DNA from: Anaerobacterium chartisolvens
GTDB taxonomy: Bacteria; Bacillota; Clostridia; Acetivibrionales; DSM-27016
NCBI RefSeq assembly: GCF_003337415.1
Contig: NZ_QPJT01000006.1
Span: forward strand, 1 to 64,000
DNA length: 64,000 bases
Reading direction: 5' to 3'
Shown here piece after piece: positions 28,206 to 39,099 of the stretch; within the stretch, counting starts at the first letter, position 1, and each line of letters begins with the position of its first letter. Below the pieces are notes generated by a model. It ran no database searches. It was not told where the DNA came from and saw only the letters and a program-made list of their open reading frames with translations. The position numbers and the translations under genes are program-made.

Positions 28206-31200
28206 ATGAATAGTAGAAAGTACGGATTGCATAAAATACTCAACATCAAAAGGTGGGCCGTGGCTTTGCTGTCCGCGTCTATTGTGCTGTCATCTTTGCC
28301 GATTGGCACAGCCGCCGCGGAGACTGCCGAAGCTGTTTATACCGGCGTAACCAATGCCGATGTGCTTATAAACAACATGGCTTACACAGATGTGAAGAGT
28401 GCCGACCTGTGGATTAGGGAGGCTGTTTATGAAACAGGTGTGCTGGAGCTTTTAAAGGGCTATGGAGATAAAAACTTCGGCTTGTCTAAAGCGGTATCTA
28501 AGGAGGAGGCCATCACCAAAATATATACCGCTGCCGGGCGTGAGGCCGAGGCACAGGTGCTGGCTCAGAATCTGGACAACGCAAGATCGGAAGAGGATAA
28601 AAAGAAAAATACATTGAGCATGTGGGCTGACGGGTTTCTTCAGTTGGCTGCAAACGAAGGCTTGATAACGGCGAATGAGCTGGCGGATGCGCTTGATGAG
28701 GATCAGGCCGGACTTGAGCCGGGGGATTTCCATAGAGGGGCGGCTGCACAGAGGCAGGAGGTGGCGTACTGGCTTGCCAGAGCTCTGGGCTTGGTGCCGG
28801 TATATAATCAGCAGAGCATATTCAACAATTTCAATGACTGGAAAAGTGCCGATCCCGTTAAGGTTCCTTTTATAGAGGCTGTTTTAAGCGCGGGTATAAT
28901 GAACGGAAACGGCAAGGGCAGCTTCAATCCTGCCAGTGCTGTTACGAGGACACAGCTTGCACAGATTATAAAAAATTCCGAGGGCTTGATATTGCCTGCC
29001 GCCGGACTTGGGAGAAGGACAGGCATAGTTGAAGAAATAAGGAATCAAGGGGACTACTCCGGGAGTACGAGGGAAGAGCTTAAGACCATAGATGTGAGAA
29101 ACACAAGCGGAAGGCTGCACCGAATAGAGCTGAGGGCAGCCGCAGGCTCATCGCAGGCTGATGAAAGAAGCGGAAAGACTTCGGCGGGAGGACAGAGAGA
29201 CATAGTAGTATACAAAAACGGAACTCTTGGTAAAAGCAGCCTTTTAAAAACCGGGGACAGAATTGAGTATATTGTCTCGCAGGACAACACCGTAAGGTTT
29301 GTAAAGGTGCTGTCAAGCATATATGACACCAAATATTATGTTGCCACAATAAATAATGTTGACACTGCCAACCTGCTCATGAACACTTCTGTATTTTTTA
29401 AGCTGGACTATCCCGACTTCGATTTATCAAAGGCGAACATATCCTTTGCTCCGGGAAATGAAAATGCTGTTGTGAATTACAGATACAGTGCCAATGTGTC
29501 GGTTGATACGGGAGGCAGGGGCTCCGGCATCGTCTCTGTTACGCCAGAAACGTATGTAATACTTACTGTTAAGGACAATATTGTCACTGCGGTAAAATAT
29601 CTGGAATTAGGTCAGGACAACAGAAATACCGTTGTACGGGGAATAGTGGAGGACAATAATCCTGAGCTTGGGTATATAACGCTTTATAACGAGGATGGCA
29701 CCGGCAATTCACCCGGTGGGGCACAGAGACTCCTTGAGTCGAGAACCTATAACTACGGAGATCAGAACGACATTGAGGTTTTTAAAAACCACCAGACCGC
29801 AGATCTTGAGGATATTGAGCCGGGAGACACCGTTTTTTTAAAGCTGGATGGTACGGCGAGTGTTGTTTCTGTCAGCGGAGTCGACAATTACACTGTGAAA
29901 TACGGAAAGGTGCTGTCAAGGACAAGCTCTACACTGGGTGTACAGTATGACGACGGCACACAGCAGGTACTTGATGTGGATGGAAAGGCCTTTATTGTTT
30001 ATGAGGGAAGAGCGGTATCCATGAGCAAGCTGCAAAACGGTGACAGGGTAAAGCTGCTCTTAAGCATTACCAATAAGGCCACAGTAATAAAGGAAATCAC
30101 TATTGAGGGCGACGAGCACTTTATATCCAATATTTACAAGGGAAAGGTATCTAAAATCAACACGGCATCAGGGAGGATCAGCATCGACAGCCTTCAAAGG
30201 TTTACCAACGGAAAGTGGGTAAGGACTGAACAAAAGGGAACCAATGATATACGCATATCCCAAGAGTATAAAATGTATTTTGATAACAGGGCTATTGACA
30301 CCACTCAGGCTAATAAATACTTTAAGCAGGCGGAGGCTTATATTGCAGTAGAGAAGGATTATGGAGGACAGGAGAGGGCAGTGCTTATTTCCTTCAGAAA
30401 TGAGGAGGATACCGAGGATGTGCCGTATGACGACAGTGTTTCGCACGCATATCCGTCCTCAGGTCAGTTTTCTGTCAGCAAAAAGACCCACACAATCAAT
30501 GGAGGAGAAGGTACAATTGTTGTAAAGGACGGCAGGCTTGTTTCGACCGGGAGCATATCTGAGGACGACAAGGTTTATGTCGTTGCCAACAGGAGCTATG
30601 ATACGGGGAGCTATTATGCGGGAGTGGTGCAAATTGGGGCTAGGCAGGATGACAGCTTTGTACAGATATACCGCGCAAGGATAAAGAAGATCAATGAAAA
30701 CAGCAGCTTTACCGTAGAGTCCTTCTCACAGCTTAACGGAACTGCATGGAGCTACAGCAATACTCCAAAAACCTTTAACATAACATATAACACCCGTATA
30801 GTGGGGGATGAGGGTGTAGTAGGCCAAAGGGACTTTACCGATTATGGTGACAACAGCTATGCCAACCGTACGGTATATATAGTAGCCGACAACCTTAATG
30901 CACTGCTTGTTACAACCGCTCCTTACGGTACGGTAAACGCACGAGGCAGGATTTACAGCATATCGGGGGGAGATACAGGCGCGGGAGGCACTATAATTTC
31001 CCAGCCCACCGATATAAAGCTGACAGAGGCAAAGGTGTATGGGGCATCCCGGCATATGTGGCTGGACAGCAAGGATATGGAGCTTAAAATTCTCCCGGGA
31101 AGTATAATATTAAAGGATAAAAAAGTCGCCAAGCCTTCTGAGCTCAAAAACGGAGATAAGATTAGAGTGATAAAGCGCGACAGTACCACGACGGGTGAAG

Positions 31201-31226
31201 CGTACATTATTATAGTTGAGAACTGA
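28206..31226 (+). CDS. S-layer homology (SLH) domain surface protein
   Basis: A 1006-residue exported protein. A signal peptide (about 1-40, ending IGTAAAETAEA) is followed by three SLH-like repeats (about 45-265: KSADLWIREAVYETGVLELLKG; FNDWKSADPVKVPFIEAVLSAGIMNG). The rest is a beta-rich region with repeated units of the form NGDRVKLLLS / PGDTVFLKLDG, which I take as small barrel or stalk modules. ATG 28206 gives the signal peptide; the in-frame ATG 28164 would add 14 residues before it. It probably docks to secondary wall polymer through SLH and is followed 34 bp later by a second SLH gene. Confidence 0.85.
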   Translation: MNSRKYGLHKILNIKRWAVALLSASIVLSSLPIGTAAAETAEAVYTGVTNADVLINNMAYTDVKSADLWIREAVYETGVLELLKGYGDKNFGLSKAVSKEEAITKIYTAAGREAEAQVLAQNLDNARSEEDKKKNTLSMWADGFLQLAANEGLITANELADALDEDQAGLEPGDFHRGAAAQRQEVAYWLARALGLVPVYNQQSIFNNFNDWKSADPVKVPFIEAVLSAGIMNGNGKGSFNPASAVTRTQLAQIIKNSEGLILPAAGLGRRTGIVEEIRNQGDYSGSTREELKTIDVRNTSGRLHRIELRAAAGSSQADERSGKTSAGGQRDIVVYKNGTLGKSSLLKTGDRIEYIVSQDNTVRFVKVLSSIYDTKYYVATINNVDTANLLMNTSVFFKLDYPDFDLSKANISFAPGNENAVVNYRYSANVSVDTGGRGSGIVSVTPETYVILTVKDNIVTAVKYLELGQDNRNTVVRGIVEDNNPELGYITLYNEDGTGNSPGGAQRLLESRTYNYGDQNDIEVFKNHQTADLEDIEPGDTVFLKLDGTASVVSVSGVDNYTVKYGKVLSRTSSTLGVQYDDGTQQVLDVDGKAFIVYEGRAVSMSKLQNGDRVKLLLSITNKATVIKEITIEGDEHFISNIYKGKVSKINTASGRISIDSLQRFTNGKWVRTEQKGTNDIRISQEYKMYFDNRAIDTTQANKYFKQAEAYIAVEKDYGGQERAVLISFRNEEDTEDVPYDDSVSHAYPSSGQFSVSKKTHTINGGEGTIVVKDGRLVSTGSISEDDKVYVVANRSYDTGSYYAGVVQIGARQDDSFVQIYRARIKKINENSSFTVESFSQLNGTAWSYSNTPKTFNITYNTRIVGDEGVVGQRDFTDYGDNSYANRTVYIVADNLNALLVTTAPYGTVNARGRIYSISGGDTGAGGTIISQPTDIKLTEAKVYGASRHMWLDSKDMELKILPGSIILKDKKVAKPSELKNGDKIRVIKRDSTTTGEAYIIIVEN

Positions 31227-31260
31227 AGCCTTAAAATTTGAAATGACTGGAGGTACTCTG

Positions 31261-32790
31261 ATGTTAAAAAGAATAAGCCTGATTCTTTGCATAGCCATGC
31301 TTTTAAATTTGTTCATATCCGCCTCAGCTTTTGCGAGAGAGGGTGATAACGGATATGAAGGGGGTATAGCCTCCGGGGATGAGCCTGACAAGGTTGGGAT
31401 AAACTATCAGGAGATATGCTTTGTAAGCGGTGAGCCTGTTATCTTTAAAGGAAGCCTTACCATGAAAAAGAGCCTTAAGCAGAATAATGTCAACACAGTT
31501 TATACATACAGCCTTGAGAATGCAGACATAGGTGCCACATTAAGGAGGACGGTATCGCTTACCACTAAAAGAACTAAAAAGGATAACGGACAGACGGTTG
31601 AGGAGACTTCGCTTCCCGCCAACAGCCGTTTAAATGAGAACATAATAATAGGAGGTAGAGCGTACAGGCTTAGGAGCTATGATTTTTCCAGATCAAGTGT
31701 TATAGATGAAAAGCCTTCTATCAATTATTATGCGGGGACGTTGGGAGGAGTTAAGACATATCAGGTTACAGGAGGCGGAGGAACGGGTACCGTTACTGTC
31801 AGGCAGACAGGTGAGTTTTATGGCTATGACCAGTATTGGGGAACCTCAGAGGCACAGGTTGTGGATTACACAATAGAGGCTGAGATGAGAAACGGGGATC
31901 AGGTTGACAAATGGGGGGGAACGGCCAATATTAAGCTTTCGTCAGGCATTACGCAGAGGTTTGAGTATATAGAGAGCATACCCGATCAAATAAGCTTTAG
32001 CGGAAGGTATGTGCAGAGACAAAATAACGACAGCGTAATGGAGTATACCAGCAGGCTACCGGAATTTGATTCTAAAGGAATTTCCACAGACACTATGCTA
32101 GAGAGGAAGGGAAGCCTTAAGCTTGAATCCTTTCCTACATCTAAGGATCTTCCTGTTGCGGGCTTAAGCTATTTGAGAGGACATTGGGCCGAGAAGGACA
32201 TAAAGCTGCTTTACGGGCTTGAGGTCTTTAAGCTGGACGGGAGCGTATTTAAGCCTGAGCAGTACATGTCGAGGTCTGAATTCGCTTCGGCAATTACAGC
32301 CGCCGCAAAGGAGGTTCCTGCCGACCCGGCGCTTTCCACAAGAGCGGTGAGGACACCCAGAACTCAGAATCAGGAATTAATATCTCCGTTCGGGGACGTT
32401 TCTGTCGAAAACGCGTATTTTCACGGGATAGAGAGTGCGTATAAACGGGGACTTATGGAGGGCGGGGTAGGAGGAAAATTTTACCCTAACAGCTATATAA
32501 CCGTAGCCGATGCTATTTTGATTTTTATAAGGGCGGTGGGCTTGGAAAGTCTTGCGCCCAACCCTGCGCCGGTTACAACCTTCAGGGATAACGACAAAAT
32601 ACCCTCCCATGCCAGAGCGGCTGTATATGTTGCCGAAAGAATAGGTATAATACAGCCTGACAGCAAGGGCAACATAAATGTTTCGGGAACTCTTACAAAG
32701 GCTCAGGCGGCGCAGCTTATTTCGGGGTTTATAGAGTATATGCAGGATGGGATCAGGAAGGACTACAGGGAGAGGATAATCAATTTCTAA
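31261..32790 (+). CDS. SLH-domain protein with N-terminal unknown beta domain
   Basis: A 509-residue exported protein with a signal peptide (ISLILCIAMLLNLFISASAFA), a beta-rich N-terminal domain (about 25-295) and C-terminal SLH repeats (about 300-490: YLRGHWAEKDIKLLYGLEVF; FGDVSVENAYFHGIESAYKRG; DKIPSHARAAVYVAERIGII). GGAGG (31250-31254) is 6 bp before ATG 31261. It mirrors the upstream protein, which has SLH at the N-terminus, and the two may be partners on the surface. Confidence 0.85.
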   Translation: MLKRISLILCIAMLLNLFISASAFAREGDNGYEGGIASGDEPDKVGINYQEICFVSGEPVIFKGSLTMKKSLKQNNVNTVYTYSLENADIGATLRRTVSLTTKRTKKDNGQTVEETSLPANSRLNENIIIGGRAYRLRSYDFSRSSVIDEKPSINYYAGTLGGVKTYQVTGGGGTGTVTVRQTGEFYGYDQYWGTSEAQVVDYTIEAEMRNGDQVDKWGGTANIKLSSGITQRFEYIESIPDQISFSGRYVQRQNNDSVMEYTSRLPEFDSKGISTDTMLERKGSLKLESFPTSKDLPVAGLSYLRGHWAEKDIKLLYGLEVFKLDGSVFKPEQYMSRSEFASAITAAAKEVPADPALSTRAVRTPRTQNQELISPFGDVSVENAYFHGIESAYKRGLMEGGVGGKFYPNSYITVADAILIFIRAVGLESLAPNPAPVTTFRDNDKIPSHARAAVYVAERIGIIQPDSKGNINVSGTLTKAQAAQLISGFIEYMQDGIRKDYRERIINF

Positions 32791-32797
32791 AATAGTC

Positions 32798-32823
32798 AAA
32801 GACGGCTGCCGGCCGTCTTTTTA
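32798..32823 (+). terminator. Intrinsic terminator after the SLH pair
   Basis: AAAGACGGC (32798-32806) pairs with GCCGTCTTT (32812-32820) followed by TTT. Confidence 0.85.
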
Positions 32824-32926
32824 ATTATTCGGTAATAATTTTGAAACATTTTTTTAAAATATGGTTTTATAAGCTGTGTTAAAATAATATTACAGATATA
32901 AATTTGTTACTTTAAGGAGAATATTT

Positions 32927-34429
32927 ATGAAAATCAGGCTTCCCCGGCTCCTAATAGCCTCGGCACTGGCAATTTGTCTTTTGCTGCCGCAGATTGCTTC
33001 TGCGGATGGACAGAACTCTGGAATTTTGAACGGCAGTGATGATTACATAGTGAGTATTATGGAAATGATAAAGGAAAGATACAGATTTGAGGTTACCGAC
33101 AGTGAGCTGCTGGAGGGTGCGCTAAAGGGAATATTCGGTTCGATGGACCCTTATACTGAGTATATGACGGCAGCGGAGGAGGAGAGCTTCTATGAAAGCA
33201 TAAACGGAGGCTATTACGGCATAGGAATTTCTATGAGCAAGATTGGCGATCATATAAAAGTAACTAAGGTTTTTGAATCCTCACCCGCCGAAAGAGCGGG
33301 AGTTTATGCAGGAGATATAATCGTTTCAATAGGTGGCGTCAATACTGCCGACATGGCTGTTAAGGATGCGGTGGAGCTTATCCGTGGTCAGAAGGGAAGC
33401 AGGGTGGTGCTGGGGATTCTGCGCGGGGATTTGCGCAAACAGGAGGACATTGAGCTGCTGACGGGAGAGGTTTCTATGAGGCTTGTAAAGCATGATATAA
33501 GTGATGGCAAGGGTTATATAAAAATAGCATCCTTTGGCGGCGCCGCCGTTGATGAATTTATAGACGCTTTAAAGCAAATGGAGGACAACGGTATACGGGA
33601 TATAGTTCTGGATTTAAGAGACAATTCGGGAGGATATGTTGAAGCCGCCGTTGCCATAGCCTCTAAGCTGGTTCCGCGCGGGCTGGTTACAAGGCTTGAA
33701 TTTAAAGAAGGATACAAGGAGAACATAAAATATGAATCGCCGCTGGACGAGGTAAAATACAAGCTATCGGTGCTTGTTAACAGAAATACTGCAAGCGCTT
33801 CGGAAATATTGGCGGGAGCGATACAGGACACCGGCGTGGGAAGGCTGGTCGGGGAAAAAACCTTTGGAAAGGCGAGGGTCCAGTATATAGTTCCTATTCT
33901 TACTCCTGAGGCTTATAAAAAGTACAGCGATGAGCTGGGAGTCAAGATTGTGGATGCGTCTAAGCTGCTTTGGGAGTACGGAATAAACCCGGCGGAGGAG
34001 GAAATACTGGGTTCATCCAAGATAACTATGGGCGTTTATACAACTCCTCATGGAAGAATGATAGACAAAGTGGGTCTTAAGCCTGATGTTGAGGTATCGC
34101 GTGATTTACCGGGATCGGGGATTGATACCGACTCAATTGAAAACCTCACAGTGACGTGGAAGCCGGGGCTGAACGACGAAGGGGGGGACATTTACTATGC
34201 CGAGCAAATACTCAAGCTGCTGGGATATGATATAGATGAGCCCGACTCACTGCTTGACAAAAAGACCTATGCCGCTGTGGGCGAGTTTCAAAAGCTTAAG
34301 GGAGGAGGCCCCTATGGGTTTGGAAGGCTTGACTTTACAACGCAGAAATGGCTTAATGAAGAGCTGAACAGGCTTAGGCTTGAAAATGACAAGCAGTATG
34401 CCAGAGCTGTTGAATTGTTAAAAAATTAA
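32927..34429 (+). CDS. ctpA: C-terminal processing protease (S41) with PDZ and peptidoglycan-binding domains
   Basis: A 500-residue exported serine protease. A signal peptide (1-27) is followed by an N-terminal helical part, PDZ (about 90-170: YGIGISMSKIGDHIKVTKVF; SPAERAGVYAGDIIVSIGG) and the S41 core, with the catalytic Ser in NRNTASASEIL (286-296) and Lys in GEKTFGKA. The C-terminus (about 415-480, LLGYDIDEPDSLLDKKTYAAVGEFQ split) is a PG_binding_1 domain. It cleaves membrane or wall proteins outside the cell. The start has AAGGAG upstream. Confidence 0.93.
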   Translation: MKIRLPRLLIASALAICLLLPQIASADGQNSGILNGSDDYIVSIMEMIKERYRFEVTDSELLEGALKGIFGSMDPYTEYMTAAEEESFYESINGGYYGIGISMSKIGDHIKVTKVFESSPAERAGVYAGDIIVSIGGVNTADMAVKDAVELIRGQKGSRVVLGILRGDLRKQEDIELLTGEVSMRLVKHDISDGKGYIKIASFGGAAVDEFIDALKQMEDNGIRDIVLDLRDNSGGYVEAAVAIASKLVPRGLVTRLEFKEGYKENIKYESPLDEVKYKLSVLVNRNTASASEILAGAIQDTGVGRLVGEKTFGKARVQYIVPILTPEAYKKYSDELGVKIVDASKLLWEYGINPAEEEILGSSKITMGVYTTPHGRMIDKVGLKPDVEVSRDLPGSGIDTDSIENLTVTWKPGLNDEGGDIYYAEQILKLLGYDIDEPDSLLDKKTYAAVGEFQKLKGGGPYGFGRLDFTTQKWLNEELNRLRLENDKQYARAVELLKN

Positions 34430-34509
34430 GATTTAATTTCTATTGACACCTAATTGTATGAAATATAAAATATAGGGTGTGCTTTTTTATAAAAATATTT
34501 ATATAAGTT

Positions 34510-34694
34510 GCAATAAAGATTTTACAAACATAGATAATATAATTGACTACAGAAATTTTTAATAGCAACGAAAAGACGCCTTGCGGGGAAATGTCTCCCG
34601 GGTCTGTCATCAGGCGCTTTTCTTAGATGTATTCCTTATGGGTCAAAAAAATTTCTTCCATCAAATTATATTCTCCATGTAAAATCTTTATTGC
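34510..34694 (-). repeat. Two-stem repeat, full copy E1a, upstream of pyrG
   Basis: A 185-bp element with terminal inverted repeats GCAATAAAGATTTTACA / TGTAAAATCTTTATTGC. Read on the minus strand it carries ACCCATAAGGAATACATC, inner stem GAAAAGCGCCT with AGGCGTCTTTTC, loop word CCCGGGAGACATTTCCCC and outer AAAATTT. It is almost the same as the copy at 46360 and shares its core with 10246. It fills most of the ctpA-pyrG gap; I see no ORF in it. Confidence 0.85.
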
Positions 34695-34746
34695 TAAATA
34701 TTTAATAGCAAATAATTTAGCTTATTCGGCCAAGGCCGTTTCTTAA

Positions 34747-36402
<1,656 letters not shown>

Positions 36403-36417
36403 AGACAAAGCTCCGGC

Positions 36418-36475
36418 TTAACCGGCCCCACTGCCTCAAAAAATCAATTTTTGAGGCAGCGGGGCCGGTTTTTAG
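36418..36475 (+). terminator. Strong intrinsic terminator after pyrG
   Basis: AACCGGCCCCACTGCCTCAA (from 36420) pairs with a near-complete complement up to 36470, with a 4-nt loop (TCAA) and a following T-run. Confidence 0.95.
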
Positions 36476-36633
36476 TTTTCCCCTGTAATTTTTGAAATTA
36501 TTTTATGTATAGTATAAATTCTCATAAGTTTGATAATACTTATAAACATAAGAAATTAATGAGAATTTATAAAAGACTTTGATAAATTACCTGTAATGTA
36601 TCGGTAAAAAATATAAAACAGGGGGAATGAGCC

Positions 36634-37347
36634 ATGAACAGGATCGTAAAAAGTGTTAAGGGATTTGGAAGTGGTGTAAAAAATAACATTCCGTTAAAAG
36701 CAGTCATATTACTGTTTTTAATTGCAATACTGTGGCTGGGGGTTTATCTGACCACTTATTCTGAGGATGTCAACAAAGGCTTGTCGGAAAATCTCATCAG
36801 GCTGCATGTGGTTGCCAACAGTGATGGCGATGTGGATCAGGCGCTAAAGCGTGATGTAAGGGATGTAATTATAAATTATATGCAGCAGCAGCTAAAGGAT
36901 TCAAAGGACATTGAGAATACAAAGAATGTAATAAGCAGGGATATGGAGAAAATAGAAGAGCTTGCAAAAGAGGAAATTTTTCGTCAGGGAAAGGCGTACG
37001 AGGTGAAGGCCGACATGGGAATTCATCCGTTTCCGACAAAAATGTATGGGGATATAACGCTCCCTGCGGGGAATTATCAGGCCCTAAGGGTAGTAATAGG
37101 AAAGGGCGAGGGTGCAAACTGGTGGTGTGTTCTATTCCCTCCCTTATGCTTTGTAGATGCAACCCACGGAACTATTTCCGATTCGGTGAAAGCTGATCTT
37201 AAAAATATTCTGACAGCGGAGGAATATGACATTGTAACCTCGGCTGACAGCGAGGATGACATACCTATTAAGGTAAGGTTTAAAATTGTAGAATTTTTTC
37301 AAGACTCCAGAATAAAAATATCCAATCTTTTGGGAAGGATTTTTTAA
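36634..37347 (+). CDS. spoIIR: Stage II sporulation protein R
   Basis: A 237-residue protein with one N-terminal membrane or signal segment (about 22-42, AVILLFLIAILWLGVYLTT) and the SpoIIR core: ENLIRLHVVANSDGDVDQAL and the signature WWCVLFPPLCFVD. SpoIIR is made in the forespore under sigma-F, exported, and triggers SpoIIGA to process pro-sigma-E in the mother cell. GGGGG precedes ATG 36634. A sigma-F-like -10 (GGTAAAAAAT, 36603-36612) is visible but its -35 is poor. Confidence 0.95.
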   Translation: MNRIVKSVKGFGSGVKNNIPLKAVILLFLIAILWLGVYLTTYSEDVNKGLSENLIRLHVVANSDGDVDQALKRDVRDVIINYMQQQLKDSKDIENTKNVISRDMEKIEELAKEEIFRQGKAYEVKADMGIHPFPTKMYGDITLPAGNYQALRVVIGKGEGANWWCVLFPPLCFVDATHGTISDSVKADLKNILTAEEYDIVTSADSEDDIPIKVRFKIVEFFQDSRIKISNLLGRIF

Positions 37348-37367
37348 ACAAATATAATATATAGGAT

Positions 37368-37443
37368 GCAATAAAGATTTTACAAACATGGAGGATATAA
37401 TTGCTTCCATCAAACTATATCCTCCATGTAAAATCTTTATTGC
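37368..37443. repeat. Core-deleted derivative (E1c) of the two-stem repeat
   Basis: A 76-bp element keeps only the terminal repeats: GCAATAAAGATTTTACAAAC at the left, ATGTAAAATCTTTATTGC at the right, with CATGGAGGATATA and TATATCCTCCATG arms between. The CTTCCATC junction matches the E1a copy, so it looks like an internal deletion of the full element. Confidence 0.85.
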
Positions 37444-37493
37444 TAAATATATAGCAGACCATTATATTATTTGTTATAGGGACAAACATTGCT

Positions 37494-37519
37494 GTAGGGG
37501 CAGACCTGTGTGTCTGCCC
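37494..37519 (+). repeat. REP-like palindrome (copy D)
   Basis: GTAG (37494-37497) then GGGCAGAC (37498-37505), loop CTGTGT, GTCTGCCC (37512-37519). Same unit as the copies near 24-25 kb. Confidence 0.8.
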
Positions 37520-37621
37520 TTAATTTTTTTACAGGAAATTTAAAAAAAAACGAATATGCCTCAATAGACGCTATAAGCCAGTTTGAGACGTTTAACTCTG
37601 CATGAAAGCCGTCGTGAAAGG

Positions 37622-37650
37622 TTGACATACCCTGATATGTCTGGTATATT
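37622..37650 (+). promoter_or_regulatory. Promoter of the riboswitch-controlled operon
   Basis: TTGACA (37622-37627), 17-bp spacer, TATATT (37645-37650). It points to the c-di-AMP riboswitch about 180 bp downstream. The stretch between (about 37657-37835) holds no gene that I can see. Confidence 0.7.
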
Positions 37651-37833
37651 AACCTATAAAGATTGACTATATGGATTAAAATGGGTAAGACTTGATGTAA
37701 TAATTTAGGGATAATAAGGGAGAAACAAAAGCTAACGGTATATTCTATATAAACCTATTAGTGAAAATATGGGATAATGTACTATTTTAAAAATTATCTC
37801 ATATGATGTTTATAAAATTTAATATTAAAAATA

Positions 37834-38024
37834 CGCGCTTAATCGTAAGAACGGGAGAACCGGTTAATTTTATAATCTTCTGGTTATAAAATTTTTAAAG
37901 GGGGGCTGTTCAGTCCTATCCTTTTGGGGTGAATTATGCTTTGTGGCTTAAAGCTTCAAGGTATCTAGGGTTATCTTTCGATCCGAATCCGTCAGCTAAT
38001 CTCGTAAGCGTTGGAAGAGAAGGT
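37834..38024 (+). ncRNA. Cyclic di-AMP (ydaO/yuaA) riboswitch
   Basis: The 3' part matches the ydaO consensus closely: CCGAATCCGTCAGCTAA at about 37983-37999 then TCTCGTAAGCGTTGGAAGA. The 5' part has CGCTTAATCGTAAGAACGGG (37836-37855) with GAGAACCGG following, and TTTTGGGGTGAATTA is present near 37921-37937. It is followed by an intrinsic terminator before the binding-protein gene, so c-di-AMP binding is expected to end transcription. This class commonly controls osmolyte, ion and wall genes. Confidence 0.93.
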
Positions 38025-38044
38025 GGTTAATATGCTTTATTAAT

Positions 38045-38116
38045 TGTACCTTGGTTTGGTACATACTTTTTTGGCATACCTTAAAGCCGCAGATACTTTC
38101 TCTGCGGCTTTTTTGC
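38045..38116 (+). terminator. Tandem hairpins of the riboswitch expression platform
   Basis: First hairpin: TGTACC/GGTACA (38045-38063) then TACTTTTTT. Second, stronger: AAAGCCGCAGA (38083-38093) with TCTGCGGCTTT (38101-38111) and a T-run. They lie between the aptamer and the ATG at 38197, so they are the likely off-switch. Confidence 0.85.
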
Positions 38117-38196
38117 CGTCTTAAAACGTCCTTCCGCATTGAAAGGACAAAGGCGGCGGAAAAAAATTTATTTTACAAAATGGGAGGTTAACAACT

Positions 38197-39033
38197 ATGA
38201 AGGTGAGAGGTTTAAAGCTTTTAAGCATGTCCATTATGATTTTTATGCTTGCGGGGTTGATTTCCGCCTGCGCGAGCAGCGGGTACACTATAGGTGTTGT
38301 AACGGGTACAACCTTTGAGGCTGAGGCCAATAAGCTCGGTCAGGTGAAGGAGGTAAAGCTGTACAAGGACGACACCCTTACACTGTGGGAGCTTTCAAAC
38401 GGAAGGCTTGACGGAGTAATAACAGACAGAATGGTGGGTGCCATAGGCATAAAAAACGGAGGCTATGACAACTTGAGGCTGGCAGGAGAGCTGCTGTATA
38501 AGGAGGTTATAGCCGTGGCGGTAAGGCAGGATGACAAATCATTGCGGCAGGCAATAAACAAAGCCCTAAAGGAAATTATAGAGGATGGTACATATGCCTC
38601 TATAAGCAAAAAATACTTTGATGTGGATATATTGGAAGGGGTTGAATATTTACACACCCATGCGGGAGAAGAGGAAGCCTCAGACGGAAGCCTGCAAAGG
38701 GTAAAGGATGCGGGCAGGATTGTATTTGCTATGAGCGGAGGCTATCCGCCGTTCAACTATTTTGATGACGAGGATAAGCTGACGGGCTTTGACGTGGATA
38801 TAGGGATGGAGGTAGCAAAAAGGCTTGGGGTGGAGTATGAGCCTGTTACTACCGACTGGAACGGAATATTGGAGGGCTTAAGGAGCAGCCGCTATGATGG
38901 GATATTCGGAAGCATGGCTATTACCGAGGAGCGCATGGAGGTGGTTGATTTTACAGACCCTTATTATTATTCGGGAGCCCAGCTTATTGTAGCTAAGGAT
39001 TCAAAGATTAAAGGGCCTGAAGACCTTGAGTAA
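38197..39033 (+). CDS. Amino-acid ABC transporter substrate-binding lipoprotein, apparently circularly permuted
   Basis: A 278-residue lipoprotein (lipobox ISACAS, Cys25). The SBP_bac_3 halves are in swapped order. Residues 29-145 match the usual C-terminal half (YTIGVVTGTTFEAEANKL ... AVRQDDKSLRQAINKALKEI ... GTYASISKKYF). Residues 163-278 match the usual N-terminal half (GSLQRVKDAGRIVFAMSGGY, FDVDIGMEVAKRLG, ITEERMEVVDFTDPYYYSGA) and stop at IKGPEDLE, exactly where the first half would continue in a normal protein. A linker of about 18 residues joins the old ends. It precedes the permease and ATPase genes and is under the c-di-AMP riboswitch. Ligand unknown; lysine would fit the ablAB genes. 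Confidence 0.88.
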   Translation: MKVRGLKLLSMSIMIFMLAGLISACASSGYTIGVVTGTTFEAEANKLGQVKEVKLYKDDTLTLWELSNGRLDGVITDRMVGAIGIKNGGYDNLRLAGELLYKEVIAVAVRQDDKSLRQAINKALKEIIEDGTYASISKKYFDVDILEGVEYLHTHAGEEEASDGSLQRVKDAGRIVFAMSGGYPPFNYFDDEDKLTGFDVDIGMEVAKRLGVEYEPVTTDWNGILEGLRSSRYDGIFGSMAITEERMEVVDFTDPYYYSGAQLIVAKDSKIKGPEDLE

Positions 39034-39039
39034 AAAAAC

Positions 39040-39064
39040 AACCGGCGGGAATGTCCCGCCGGTT
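39040..39064 (+). promoter_or_regulatory. Intra-operon hairpin after the binding-protein gene
   Basis: AACCGGCGGGA (39040-39050) pairs with TCCCGCCGGTT (39054-39064) over a 3-nt loop. No T-run follows. Such hairpins often stabilise the binding-protein mRNA relative to the permease part. Confidence 0.6.
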
Positions 39065-39099
39065 ATCCACTATGACTTGGATTGGGGGAAGCGTAAAAA

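Noticed and set aside
34510-34694. Known riboswitch or T-box leader for pyrG
   Set aside because: It lacks the T-box AGGGTGG word and other known aptamer motifs, and near-identical copies sit before unrelated genes, so a repeat family fits better.
38197-39033. Frameshifted or truncated binding-protein gene
   Set aside because: The signal peptide, both half-domains and the stop are in one frame and a hairpin follows; permutation explains the order better than decay.
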